DNA from: Saussurea involucrata
Taxonomy: Eukaryota > Streptophyta > Magnoliopsida > Asterales > Asteraceae
Direction: 5' to 3'
NCBI GenBank assembly: GCA_033807775.1
Contig: CM066312.1
Span: 24,401,696-24,465,695, forward strand
Length of the DNA stretch: 64,000 nucleotides
The translations under genes and the position numbers were made by a program. The stretch's first letter is position 1. The number at the start of each line of letters is the position of its first letter. Positions 1 to 10,922 of this stretch are shown in pieces. The notes under the pieces were generated by a model that was given only the letters and a program-made list of their open reading frames with translations, searched no databases and was not told the origin of the DNA.

Positions 1-2
1 TG

Positions 3-3000
3 CTTGGGTACAACACACCACTGAGGAAGAGAAATGACTTCCGCAGAGGCAGATTACCACCTCTGTGGAACACCTTGTTCTCAATTCTTAACAGATGTCT
101 GACAGGGAAGATAGGCAGTATTGACCAGAGCTCACATCAGATATTGACCATCATGTATGGGGTTTACTATGATCTCCCACTGGATTACGCGACCATAATG
201 ATGCAAGAGATCATTAACACCATCGACAGAAAGAACAACACAATAAGGGTCAAAGAGAACGATCCAAAGTTTCTACCACCTCTGCAATTCCAAAGAATAC
301 TGGGAGTCTTGTTCGAACCTCTGTTGCTAATACAGAAATGGCCAATGGAAGGGCCAATTCCCAAATAGTTCCCAATGAGCAAAAATATTCCCACTGATCA
401 TGTAGATGGCTACACACACTGCAGACCTTTGTCAAAGAAACTTCTGAGGTATGCCAAGAATAAAACCCTTAAGAAAGAGTACATACGCGATCATAGAACT
501 CCAAAACCGAGTCCTATGACACCCCCGCGTTTAGGTGTCCCCCTAGGAACAATGATTGCAGAACCTCTTTCCACTCAAGAAGAAAAAGATAACAAATTAG
601 CAAAACACATGGCTATTCAACTCAGCTTCATAGCCAAACGTGCAGAGCTCATGGGAAAGAAGTCCTCTTCAAAATCAAAAAGGAGGAAAACTGCAGAAGG
701 CACCTCTACAAGCGCTGCAGAAGATCAACCTTCACCTCATCATGCCACAGAAATTGGCTCCTCTGCTCCTCCCTCTTCTCCAAAACAGAAGAAGAAAAGA
801 AAATCAAAAACCACAGAGGAAGGGGCACCAAAACCTAAGAGGAGGAAATCCAAAAAGAAGCATGGTAAATCACTTGAGAAATTGGTTACCATAGAAGAGG
901 AAGCAATCGAAGAAGAAAGAACTGCAGAAGAAGAAGATGCAGAAGAAGAAATGACAGAAGAGGGATATCAATCGCCCCATCAATCCCCAGATCGATTTGC
1001 TCACCAAGGAAACATTAACGATTTCCTACAGAACCCCGACATTGCCAACACTTTAAATACAGCAGGATGGACGGCACAACCTCTCGACCACCATTCCCTA
1101 GAAGAACAATACTTCTCTATTTCCGGCATTGACACACATCTGCAAGAAGATGATCAAATACCCAGAGATCAATCAGCTGAGACACCTATTATTCTACAGA
1201 ACCCCTTCATTCAGCAAGGATTGGACGTTCACAGAAGGAGTCCAAGCCCAGCTTCAGAAGAAATAGGACAAACAGAAGCTCAGTGGAATAGAGATGAAGT
1301 AAAAGAGACAAGAATGGAGGTCTCAGAGATAGATTCAGACGAAGAAGAAGCTGACTGGATACGAAAAGGCCTCTATCATCCATATGTCATGAAGTTATAC
1401 GGATCTCATCAAATGTATGACTTCTTAGGCACAGAGCAAAGAATTTCAACAGATGATAGGATAGAAACATCTGGAGGAAAAGAAAATATAAAAGAAAAAG
1501 ATGCCGAAGATGAAGAAGGCACACATCCCTCACCCCCTCCCAGTGCAACCCACACATCTAACTCCGCAGGTCTAGCTGCAGAAGGAGTTATTGAAATAGA
1601 GCAGCACAGCTCGATCCAAACCCAACCCATCCAGCAAGAAGTCACTCTTTCGACTTCTGCGCCCACAGAAACCGGGGAATCCATTCCTAGTGAGTCTCCT
1701 CAGAGAGACTCGCCTATAGTTCTTGATCAATCTCCCCAGATCACAACAGAACACCCTACAGAGGAATTCGTTTCTTCTGCCACACGCACACAACTAGGGC
1801 CAACCCTTCTTTTAGAGAGAAGTAGTGAGCACAACGACGAAGAGACTCTAGACAAGTCTCCGAGTCAACAGAAGGATAATCTAGTACCCACCTCTGGAGT
1901 GGATCTAGACAATGTCGTTCACAGAACTTCTGTAGAGTCTGAAGCACTAGATGCTTCTGCTCGAAGATCAGATGGAAATCCTTCCACCCCCAACGTACAA
2001 ACAAGGGTGAACGAAGGTGTCCCAGGAGCAGGGACTCACTCTGGAGACGAATGTGTTCCTCCAGAGGTTACACCAGGGACACAAGTATCAAGGGATGAGT
2101 TCCAAACCCTTGTCACCTCTGTGAACCAAACCATGAAAGAGTTGCAAAGCTCTTTCACATCTTTTGCAGAGAAAACATCAACGACCATGCTGAATCTGAA
2201 CACCAAAATGGACAATCTGTCCACAGAGGTGAAAACAGCCATCACAGAGATGAAATCTTCTGTGCAAACAACTGCAACAACAACAGCCACTTCTGCTGCT
2301 AAAGATTTTGGAATAGCTGCAACTTCTGCATTCAAGGAATCAGTAAAACATTTCCTTGAACAAATGAACAAGCAATCCAACAAATCACAGAGCATCACAC
2401 CTGCAGAACTACAGAAGGCTCTGCAAAACGTTCAAGCAGAAGCAATGCGCAACACAATACTGATGCAGCCTAAAGACTACATGACCAGAGCACAGCTAAT
2501 AGAGCTCGGCCAAAATGTCATAAACCAGGTCACTGAAGTCATTGTCTCCTTCACTACTGCAAATGCCAACTACGTCAAAGAGTTCAGAAAAAGTGTCGGC
2601 AGAATGCGCTTCAACACAGAAGCAGAGCTTGCAACTCTTTTCGGCCTCTGTGATGATGTATGTGCGAAGTTGATGGCCGCCGGAGCAGAATTACCAAAGA
2701 ATCCCAAAGCTTCTTGCAGAGCAGAGGGTACTTCTGATAAAAGTCAGGATGACTCTGATGATGACCATCCTGGTCCATCAGATAATCCTGAGGGGGAGAA
2801 TATAAGGGAGAAAGCTACGACCAGAGGAATACAAGCTCCACCAATCGCAGCAGAACCAATCAGTCAAGCCCCTCCAGAACAAACCCAAGATCAACAACAA
2901 AATCAATAGACCACAGAGACAACACCCATCTCTGTGGAATCAAGTCCTGAAGAAACCAATATTCCAGAAGCTAATCAGCATACCACAGAGGCAACAACCA

Positions 3001-4573
3001 CCCCTGTAGTAATCAACTTTGAAAAGAGTCCTTCAACAAAATCAACAGAAAAACCCCAAACCATACCAAGAAGAAAGTCGATTGCCACCAAACCAAAAAG
3101 AGCAACGACCTCTGCGACCTCTGCTTTTTCTATTCCGAGAAAGATGCACAATACAATGACTGATCGAATGTCGCAGAGAGAAGAAGAAAGGCACAGGTTC
3201 ACATTAGCTTTCAAAATGGCAAGAGGATTCGATGTCCAATCTTCACCAACAGAAATAGAGCTCACAGAAGAAGTCACCAAAGAACCTCCAACAGAGGTTA
3301 CAGAGCAACTCAAGCCAACAGAACCATCGCCACAAAAGTCCTCTAAAACACAAGTGTCAAAACCTACAGAGGCAACCATCAAGCCAACATAAGCACCAAC
3401 CTCCAAACCTACAGAAGAAACAGGTTCTGCACCTCCAAAAGCCAAAGACAAGGGCAAAGCAATACTGACAGAAGAGCCCAAGAAAAAGAAATCATTGCCC
3501 AAGCCTACAGAGAAATTGATGAAGAGCGCCTTTGATGCCTTCAAACTCCAAAGCCTGAAGAAGTTGACTGGGCATATGGATTGAAGCCTCTGTCAGACAT
3601 TCCACTAACAGGTAGAACTGCAGAAGTTGTTCAACAGATGGAGAGTCTCAGAAGACAAGTACCACAACCTGGTCCAACACATGAAGAGATGGAAGAAGTG
3701 GTATACAAATACCTCTATAAACAAACCTTTCAGACCAATCATCCAACAGATCATGTGACAGATTCAAGGATCAGAGAAGAATTTGAGAACATCTTCACAA
3801 GGACAAAGCCAAGAACCAAAGCAGATGTCTTCTCAATCCACAAGATCAAAAAGGTAATCTTCTGAAAGTTCTCCTTTACAAGAACCTATCCAAGGGTCAG
3901 GTACAATCTTTACAAAGTCAGAAGAGAAGATAATTCAGAAACCACCTTCGCTGATGCTGACCTAAGAAATATCAATCCTTATGATCTACCTGACCTTCTG
4001 CAATGGACAAAGGACAACTATAACACAGAGGCAAACACCAGAGCCTATCAAGTATTAAGAAAAGCAATGAGGGAAAAGCTTCTGATCTTCAGTATGATAG
4101 ACTTTCAACTGGGAAAGGATCTTGGTCTCAAACATCTAAATTTACGACCACCAGAAGATCGCTGCCCACCCGACGCCGTGCCCAACTCTATCATTACAGA
4201 ACCAAGATTCGGGTTAGTATTTCAAAACCCACAAGGCGAAATCAAACTATTTGTGTGCATGGATTGTCAGAAGTACGTAACTAGTACTCTGAACAAGTTC
4301 AGAGCAAGCCTTGTAAAATACAGAGGTACAGAGAAAATGGATAGAGATGCTGCAGATACTTTCATCAGAGAGATTGATGCCACAATTCGCCTAAGAGAAC
4401 TCTGCATCAGTTTCTACAAAGAGATCATAAGAATCGGAAGAGACAACAGAAGCTACAACGATTTCAAAGATGCCAAAATCAGATTCTCAAACCTCAAATC
4501 TCTGCAAACCAAGTCAAAAGTTTATCTTTCATTGTACTCAAATGTAAAATGCCTCTGGCATATTTCTGAATGA
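3..4573 (+). pseudogene. Envelope-like/extra ORF of Copia A (broken)
   Basis: One reading frame runs open from base 3 to the TAG at 366-368, then 375-2909, then 2934-3392. It therefore reads through in-frame stops at 366, 2907 and 3390. A frame change near 3555 moves coding to the frame of 3581-4573, which holds one more stop (TGA 3863-3865). The predicted protein is about 1,500 residues. It has a hydrophobic N-terminal block (to about residue 120), a Lys/Glu-rich low-complexity region, a Ser/Thr/Pro/Gln-rich stretch, a coiled-coil-like segment (about 2080-2650), and a conserved C-terminal block from 3581 with Cys-x2-Cys (near 4258-4270). The same layout follows pol in Copia I. The function of such Sirevirus ORFs is unresolved. 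'Envelope-like' describes position, and I see no clear signal peptide or fusion peptide. Confidence 0.7.
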
Positions 4574-4613
4574 AAGAACTTTCGAGGTATTGTTTAACCT
4601 CTGTCTTATCTAA

Positions 4614-4728
4614 CTTAGCCTAACTAAACTCAAGTTAAATTTTTTATTTTTCACTACTTAGGGGGAGATTGTTAGCTTCAATCTTCCTAATCATAGAAGT
4701 ATTTAGAAGTAGTGAAAAATAGGCTAAG
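4614..4728. repeat. Inverted repeat flanking the Copia A PPT/LTR junction
   Basis: ATTTTTCACTACTT (4646-4659) pairs perfectly with 4707-4720, and CTTAGCCTA (4614-4622) pairs with 4720-4728. The polypurine tract and the first ~37 bases of the LTR sit in the loop. A 23-base bulge lies on the 5' side between the two stems. Confidence 0.8.
4660..4669 (+). other. Polypurine tract of Copia A
   Basis: AGGGGGAGAT lies directly before the TG of the 3' LTR. This is the expected primer site for plus-strand DNA synthesis and matches the G-rich motif typical of Sireviruses. Confidence 0.85.
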
Positions 4729-5521
4729 TGAAGAAAGCCTCTTACAGAGGCGCTGCCGAACTTACCGAGAGATCAAGGTCAAGAAGCTACAGAAGCTAAA
4801 GAGGCGCCCTACAGAAGCTCTGTCATACGCGCAAAGAAGACCAAAGACTCAGAATCCGGTGAAGACTGCTCTTCTAAGGACCAAATCGCAGAACCTCTGT
4901 GGCACTTCACAGAGCCTCTGCGGTCTTCAACAAAGACTTAAAAGATATTTATAATATCTTGCTACTGTTACAGGACCTGTTCATCAACTTGCATGGTAGC
5001 ATGCCCTGTCCAACTGCAACGTGTCAAACTCTGATTGGATTCAATAGGGCTTAGTACATAATAGACGTCTGCTGCATTAAATGCAATACAGCACGTCCAA
5101 CTGTTCATGCCATCCGTCCAACTATTCATACCGTCCTTTGTGAATAGTAGCATATGCTTTATGGTCCCCTTAGAGTAGTATATAAGGAAGACTCATGTTG
5201 AGTTCTTCCTATCCATCTATCCATCGATCGATCAATCGAACAATCGAAACAAGAATTCAAGAGAGAAAAACATCACAAGCTTTAAACACTTTGAGAGTCA
5301 TATCTGTTTTAAAAAGCTTTGCTTACTCACTGTTCTTGAATCTGTTCTTAATATATATATTCAGTAAACTTTGAGATATTATTTCCTGTTCGCTGTTTAT
5401 TTATATTATGTTCAAAATCTATCAAACATATCTGTTAGTTCTTCAAATACGCTTCCGCATCAAACTCAAACTTGAACTAATAGATCTAATAATCTTGTTT
5501 AAACAAAACCGGGAACCAACA
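4670..5521 (+). repeat. 3' LTR of Copia A (852 bp)
   Basis: The LTR starts TGTTAGC after the polypurine tract and ends GGGAACCAACA, with short imperfect terminal inverted repeats. It contains a TATA box (TATATAAG, 5179-5186) and a CAGAGG/CCTCTG-rich cluster at 4740-4935 that continues the word bias of the upstream ORF. The 5' copy is outside the window, so the LTR cannot be used for dating. Confidence 0.8.
5179..5186 (+). promoter_or_regulatory. TATA box of the Copia A LTR
   Basis: TATATAAG lies about 340 bp before the LTR end, with a plausible transcription start some 30 bp downstream. It is inferred from sequence and position only. Confidence 0.55.
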
Positions 5522-5654
5522 ATAATCACATTCAGGCCGAGTTTTGGACTGAATTATCCAAAAGTCAAAATTTTCAATTTAAGCACATCATCTGTTTTCA
5601 GTCATGTGTCAGTATGATCATTCAGCTTTACACATGAATAACCTGCAAAACAGA

Positions 5655-6909
5655 TTAAGTTGTCTTTGGTACCCATATGAACTTGGGTCCAGTTTTGTTA
5701 GGTGCAGTGGCATATGCACATATTCTATAAGAACCATACCAGTGCTGAATAAAATTCTTGTTCACAAAATCATTAGTCCCACAATATGAACAGCAAAGTT
5801 TCTTTTGTGCAATTCTGACTAATTGATTTACAGAATAAATCACATCAGGTTTAACAAAAGATTTTCTTTGAAATCTATGTTCTTCTTGACATTTGAATTA
5901 GGAACTTTTGATTTTGGCACTTCTTTCTTGGAAGTTGTTCCTTTAACTCTCCATTGCATTTTTACCTTTTTAAAAAAACAATTATAAGATTTATCAATAG
6001 GAGAATCATAAAACAGATTAGAAGAACGAATCTGATCTTTTGAACTATGATTTGATTTGTCAACAACTTTCGTTTCAAATTCTTTAAACTTTTTAACATA
6101 CAAATCAAACCTTGACTGCAAATCAGATTTGGACTTCCTCTCTATCATGATTTTAGTTGATAAATCAGATAATTTCTTAATAAGTCTCCTTATTTCCAAA
6201 TGAAAAATTTCTTTTCCTTTTCAAACTCATCTTTTAAGCATTTTTCTTTAAAGTCATTTACCTTCTTCTTTTCAGTCTCTTTCCTTCCATCTTCTAACTC
6301 TTTCTCCAACTCATTGATTTTTATAGAAAACTCATTTAACATTCCTGTTTTCTTTTTCTCAAAACCATTCTTTTCTTTTTGAAAAACGTTTTTTTTGCAT
6401 TCAAACTCTTTTCTTTCTTTTGCAAGAATTTTCTCCAAATCAGAAATTTTCAGAGAGAATTCAACAGACTTTGTTTCAAAACCTTTCCTCTCAGTTTGAA
6501 AGTCTCTTCTCTCTTTCTCAAATTTCTCTCTTTCAAGTATAAGAACTTGTTCAAAATCATATATCTGTTTCAAGAGTTGACCATTTTTTATTTCACATGA
6601 TTTGATTCTATTTTTAGAATCTGTCAACATCTTTCTTTCAAAATTGACTTTCTCTTTCAAATCAACATTCTCTTTTTCTAACAACTTTATGTTTTCTTGA
6701 ACCTTTTCAAAATCCTTTAGAAAATCAGATTTCTCGTTTTGCAAAATCTTTATAACTTTTGCATTTTCATCTTGTTTTGCTTGAAGATTAGCAATCTTGT
6801 TTTCAAAATGAACAATCTCAGTTTTTGGTTCAGAAATTATTTCTTTTGCTTTTACAGAACTTAATTTTTGTAAATTGTCTGAACTGGTTATAGAACTTGC
6901 AGGTCTCAC
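5655..6909 (-). pseudogene. Coiled-coil Gag-like protein of element L
   Basis: Three overlapping segments (6909-6190, 6199-5840, 5843-5655) together encode one protein of about 415 residues broken by two frameshifts, near 6195 and 5842. The first ~240 residues are Lys/Glu/Phe-rich heptad-like coiled coil. Next comes a block with the motif MQWRVKG. The C-terminus has CCSYCGTNDF, then HWYG, and ends WVPKTT. That ending resembles the WVPK terminus of the Copia I Gag. The C-x2-C pair of a zinc knuckle is kept, but the final Cys of CCHC is absent. The reading frame is open a little upstream of 6909, so the exact start is uncertain. Confidence 0.65.
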
Positions 6910-7421
6910 AAAAACTTCAACAATCTCAGGTATGATGAAATGACAAATTCAAATATCAACTACGAATTATGATCAAAAATGAGAATCAACACAAATCTAG
7001 AATATGCAAGAATTAATCAAATGTGTCACATGCAATTTATCAAACAGTTAGAGTACATGAATTAATGAAATATTCTTTTCAACAAAAAATTTGAATACTA
7101 ATCAACATGCAGCAGATATAATCACTTTGATCAAGAAACCAGTCAAGAATTTCAAAAACATACCTGTGATCTCTGTTTAATTTCGAGAATTAATCAGCAT
7201 AGAGAGAAAATCTTTGGATAACTTGATTGTAAGATATCGATTCAACAGAAAGACAAATTCAAATTTGTTGAATCAATGATAGAAACGAATTCAAGAATTG
7301 TTAGGAATTCAAGAATTGTTAACAGCAGCAGAATCAATTGACGAATTGATCAAGAAACTTCAAGAACGCGATCAAACACACTCTTTGACGCATTTGTTTG
7401 TTGATTGGCTCTGATACCAAT
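6910..7421 (-). other. Leader of element L with primer-binding site
   Basis: No supported ORF is present here. The minus strand reads TTGGTATCAGAGC at 7420-7408, complementary to the 3' end of plant initiator tRNA-Met. It lies one base inside the LTR end at 7422, which fixes the direction of the element. The rest is AT-rich leader. Confidence 0.75.
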
Positions 7422-7982
7422 TGATAGTTCAGGATCCACTCTTACAATCAATATAACAATGAATAGAATAGTAATCGAGAAGTAATTTGATCAAGAACAC
7501 TTATATTCAATGAAGAAAAGATTTACAGATCTTAGAGAGAGCGTATCTCAAAGATTACAAATTATGAATACAAGAATATGCGGGAAAGTTATGCCAAAGA
7601 TTAGCCAAAGATCTATTAGCATACAGTTGCTAACTCCTATGTATACTGTTTAAGGAAAGACTAAAGCTACAGTACATAAAAGAAACAGACTAATAGAACA
7701 ATTACACGTGTCCTAGTAACTGAATATAACAGAGAATATCCCAAGATATAAATTCTAAACATACTTCTGAATAAGCGCTTCAGAACATTTGTCTTCATAG
7801 TCAGAAGTTCTGAGTCTCCTACTCAGAACTCTGAACCTTCTAGTCAGAATCCAACACTTAGAATCTTTTTGAGATTTCTCACTCAGAACTTCTTAGTCTT
7901 CTACTCAGAACTTCTGAGTCTTCTTTAGTCTTCTTACTCAGAACTCAACACTTGCGTTTTTGACAAAACTCTAGACCTAACA
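7422..7982 (-). repeat. 5' LTR of element L (561 bp)
   Basis: On the plus strand it runs TGATAG...CTAACA, with imperfect terminal inverted repeats, and abuts the primer site. A perfect CACGTG-type site lies near 7700. The segment 7789-7955 is a tandem array built on TTCTGAGT and its complement ACTCAGAA. Confidence 0.7.
7789..7955. repeat. Short hairpin-forming tandem repeats in the L LTR
   Basis: TCAGAA recurs at about 7789, 7801, 7823, 7844, 7882, 7905 and 7938, often spaced 21-23 bp. Several units pair TTCTGAGT with ACTCAGAA across a 5-base loop. Confidence 0.6.
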
Positions 7983-7984
7983 GG

Positions 7985-8478
7985 TATGCAAAGAAACCCG
8001 AGTTGGAGGTAACTTGCTTCACCGATTCCGATCTTCGTGGCTCAATTGTTGATCGAAAGAGCACTAGTGGAGTATTTGCCTTTATAGGTCTCTCCCTTGT
8101 GTCTTGGTTTTCTATGAAGAAACAATCTGTAGCGTTGTCTACTACCGAAGCGGAATATGTAGCCGTCGCGAGAGCGTGTGCTAAAGTTCTTTGGATGAAG
8201 CACACACTTACCGATTTTGAGGTACATTTGACCAAAATTCCAACTATGTGTGATAACTCAAGTTCCATAAACTTAAGTAAAACCCCGATTTCACATTTGC
8301 GAACCAAACATATTGAATTACGACATCATTTTTTAACAAACAATGTTCAAAAAGGCCAAATCGTGCTTGAAAAGTTGATTCCGAAGATAATTTGGCCGAT
8401 GTTTTTACTAAAGCCCTAAACAAAAATACGTTTTTCAAATTAAGACTTGGTTTAGGCATGCTTGAGTATAACCCTTGA
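7985..8478 (+). pseudogene. Copia B RNase H (C-terminal end of pol, truncated)
   Basis: The translation shows the copia RNase H signature: TDSD, DRKSTSG, the STTEAEYVA motif, and LRTKHIELRHHF. A one-base frame change near 8380 separates the first frame from the usual ending (NLADVFTKAL...GMLEYNP, stop 8476-8478). The N-terminal pol domains are missing because element L interrupts the gene at about 7983. Confidence 0.8.
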
Positions 8479-8641
8479 AATGTTGTTGATCCCAAATGTA
8501 TGCATATTTTGAGGGGGAACATCTCTTGTGGGGGAGCATAGCGTCTTTTATGACCCTTTTTGCTTCGACAAAAGGGGGAGAGAAACCGAGTATGCTCTCG
8601 TGTTTAACGGTTGTGTTTGTCATCGTAAAAAAGGTGGAGAT
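8479..8641 (+). other. Copia B 3' non-coding region with G-rich tracts
   Basis: There is no ORF. GAGGGGGAAC, TGGGGGAG, AAAGGGGGAGAG and AAGGTGGAGATTG occur in 163 bp, and the last abuts the LTR. Repeated PPT-like motifs ahead of the 3' LTR are a reported Sirevirus feature. A TTTTG/CAAAA hairpin directly precedes the third tract (about 8557-8572). Confidence 0.6.
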
Positions 8642-8736
8642 TGTTGGTGCAAGTGTGCTACATCTCTATAATTATTTTGATGATTACAAACAAACTGTAT
8701 TATATTGTTTATCTAACATTTTATTTGGTTTGCATA
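8642..8736 (+). repeat. Copia B 3' LTR, first part
   Basis: It begins TGTTGGTGC after the polypurine tract and ends at the Gypsy C insertion. The flanks GCATA (8732-8736) and ACATA (17509-17513) differ by one base and are the likely target-site duplication of Gypsy C. Confidence 0.6.
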
Positions 8737-9292
8737 TGTAACACCCTAAAATCAGGGCCAATTTGAACCTCAAATTTTAACAATGTATAACAGAATATCA
8801 TCCAAACTTTTATAAATATAAGAAGAGAATTAACTATGACGGTTCATATTTACAAACATTGAATTCTCCAAATAATCTATTAATCTAATCATGTCAACTA
8901 TAATCATATTAACTGGGTTATCTAAGCAATCCATCAAAAAGCCTCATCGTATTAGCTAAATTCTCCGCTTATCTCAAAAGTTGAATACTTCAAAATCTCT
9001 CGTCCCACATCCCTGAGCTGGTACCTAGTAAGAAAATTTAATTTGAACGATCAGGCTTACGCCTAGTGAGAACATCCAAATTCAAATTAAAACATTAACA
9101 ACTTTGAAAACTCCGATATCCAAAGCATATAAACAAACCTGGTTCACCACCATTCTTACCGTACACGTGCTCATCTCAATGACGGGAACATACCCGATCC
9201 CATGAATATGACTAACATTCAGTAAGTCATATCATCACAATCAAGAGCCTACTACGAATCATTGCAGATTCTAGATCATTTCTCTTATCTAA

Positions 9293-9640
9293 GAATTTAC
9301 AAGTTACTTTATGCCTATTTCTTGGACTGGAAGTAGAGATTACAATTTACTTTATGCCTATCTCCGACCTTCCCATAGAAATCAGGAATTACAATTTACT
9401 TTATGCCTATTCCTCGATTTCTACATTACGAAATGAGAATTACAATTTACTTTATGCCTATTCTCCATTTCCACGTGAACGGGAATTACAAATTACTTTA
9501 TGTAGTTTCCACGTTACTCATCACATCTCGAAATGGGATTAACAATCCACATTATAGGTCAACACCTCTCGAAATGGGATTAACAATCCACATTATAGGT
9601 CAACGAGAATTACAAATTACTTTATGCCTATTCCACGTTA
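9293..9640. repeat. Minisatellite in the Gypsy C LTR
   Basis: A unit containing TACAATTTACTTTATGCCTA recurs about six times with ~45-55 bp spacing, joined by variable linkers. The other LTR has its own copy number (16335-16600), and the Gypsy E LTR has a diverged version (24840-25075). Confidence 0.75.
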
Positions 9641-9894
9641 CAAATACTAACAGGGCCTATGGATCCATTACACTTATTTATGCATATGTATCAAAACACA
9701 TCACACTACATCCCATAAGACTATCGATTCTAAGAACACCGGATAGCCTATTGTACCCTCAAACGTTCTTCTTCTAAAATTATATTTAGAAAAGTATTCC
9801 GAAACTTCATTCCAAAATGTGATAATTATTTCAATAGAATTCGTATCCTAATAATGAAAACCATATTGGACCTTAAACCTAACTCTCGGAATTA

Positions 9895-10260
9895 ATTTAT
9901 GCCGGGCCCAAGCCCAACTTCCGGAAATTCAATACCGGATCTTAAAACTCGAAGCCTACTCCAGAAATTAATATCGGATCCAACAACTCGAGGCCCATTC
10001 CGGAAATTAAAAACATACCGGGTTTCGGCCCAGTTCCGGAAATTAAACACACACCGGGCTTCGGCCCAGTTCCGGAATTAAAAGCATACCGGGCCCAGTT
10101 CTCACTTCTGGTTTATAACGTCTAATACCGGAACCATTCAGTACCGGAATGCTAACCCAGTTCCGGAACACCCCAAACACCGGATCCAAAGACCCAGTTT
10201 CGGAATCCATCTCTTCCGGATCTTAACCCAGTTCCGGAATTCCTTATTTCTGGGACTTCG
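9895..10260. repeat. CCGGAA/TTCCGG repeat block in the Gypsy C LTR
   Basis: Roughly twenty copies of TTCCGG, CCGGAA or CCGGGC lie in 365 bp, with units such as CCCAGTTCCGGAATTAAA. One unit gives the perfect palindrome GGGCTTCGGCCC (10056-10067). The block recurs at 16680-16960. Confidence 0.7.
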
Positions 10261-10790
10261 ATTTACGTCAAATTTTGTCGAATGAGTTCACCTTAAAACA
10301 GTTTATTGATCCGTTTTATTTCCAAACAGATTTACCAAATCATACAGACAATTTATATACTTCATCTGATTCAATTTTAACTGCTAATGTTTAAGATGAA
10401 TAGATGAACTCACCTGGTTTGAAGTTCTTGACCCTGTTCACTTCAAATCTCTTTTCCTCTGCTTCACAACCACAAACGATCACCCTTCCGATTTCTCTTC
10501 TCTTCCTCTTTTCTTCGTTCTCTCTGAGCTTCTCCTCTAGACCGACTCATAAAACGCTTTTGAGATATTATCTTAAATGATACTGCTTACCCTCTCTTAA
10601 GGTAATCTCAACTATTGAGAGTTGACCAAACCGACCCCTCAAGTTAATTTTAAACATTAACTTTAATTTTCGTCAAATTACAATTTCAACCCTGAAGTTA
10701 ATAGTTACAAATAGTCCACAAACTTAAACTAAATTACAAATCGATCCCATTCATATTAAAAATAATATAATGGATATTCGAGGTGTTACA

Positions 10791-10922
10791 AATCTCCCCA
10801 ACTTGAAAATGATTTCGTCCCCGAAATCAAAGCTAGGTAAAAAGATGAGGATATCTAATCTTCATATCCTCTTCAGCTTCTAACGTCACGTTAGCATCTC
10901 GATGATGTTTCCATCGGACTTT
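10791..10922 (-). other. Gypsy C PPT and adjacent hairpin
   Basis: On the minus strand AAGTTGGGGAGATT precedes the 3' LTR. A perfect hairpin, GATTTCG and CGAAATC around a 4-base loop, occupies 10811-10828. Equivalent hairpins occur in Gypsy E (43049-43066) and Gypsy J (50281-50299). Confidence 0.65.

Larger units (their letters stand above)
1..5521 (+). mobile_element. Copia A: 3' part of a Sirevirus-like Ty1/copia element
   Basis: The window opens inside an envelope-like ORF, continues through a polypurine tract and ends with a complete 3' LTR. A long extra ORF lying between pol and the 3' LTR is a known trait of the Sirevirus lineage of plant copia elements. Gag, pol and the 5' LTR lie to the left of the window. 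The right edge (5521) abuts the 3' region of element L, whose own end is missing, so A most likely inserted into L. The insertion cannot be proved without the left flank. Confidence 0.8.
5522..7982 (-). mobile_element. Element L: Gag-like, pol-less LTR element (3' end missing)
   Basis: On the minus strand the order is 5' LTR (7982-7422), tRNA-Met primer site (7420-7408), leader, and a coiled-coil ORF (6909-5655). The sequence then stops at the edge of Copia A. No reverse transcriptase, integrase or RNase H is present between the primer site and the ORF end. The ORF matches those of F, G and H, but the LTR is unrelated and longer (561 bp), so L is a separate subfamily. It lies inside Copia B; the 5 bp after its LTR (7983-7987, GGTAT) would be one target-site copy, and the other is off-window. 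Confidence 0.7.
7983..8736 (+). mobile_element. Copia B: 3' end (RNase H, PPTs, start of LTR)
   Basis: This is the right-hand remnant of a copia element whose upstream part was displaced by element L and lies off-window. It holds the end of RNase H, a 3' non-coding stretch with repeated G-rich tracts, and the first 95 bp of a 3' LTR that is then interrupted by Gypsy C at 8737. The LTR appears to resume at 17514. Confidence 0.7.
8737..10790 (-). repeat. 3' LTR of Gypsy C (2054 bp)
   Basis: On the plus strand it runs TGTAACACCC...GGTGTTACA. It contains a minisatellite around 9293-9640 and a CCGGAA/TTCCGG-rich block at about 9895-10260. It is ~320 bp longer than its partner at 15775-17508. The main reason is that the partner lacks most of the segment corresponding to about 9560-9960. 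Confidence 0.85.

Noticed and set aside
2975..3544. 189-residue minus-strand ORF
   Set aside because: It is antisense to the Copia A extra ORF, with Val/Ser/Gly-rich composition mirroring that gene. No independent support.
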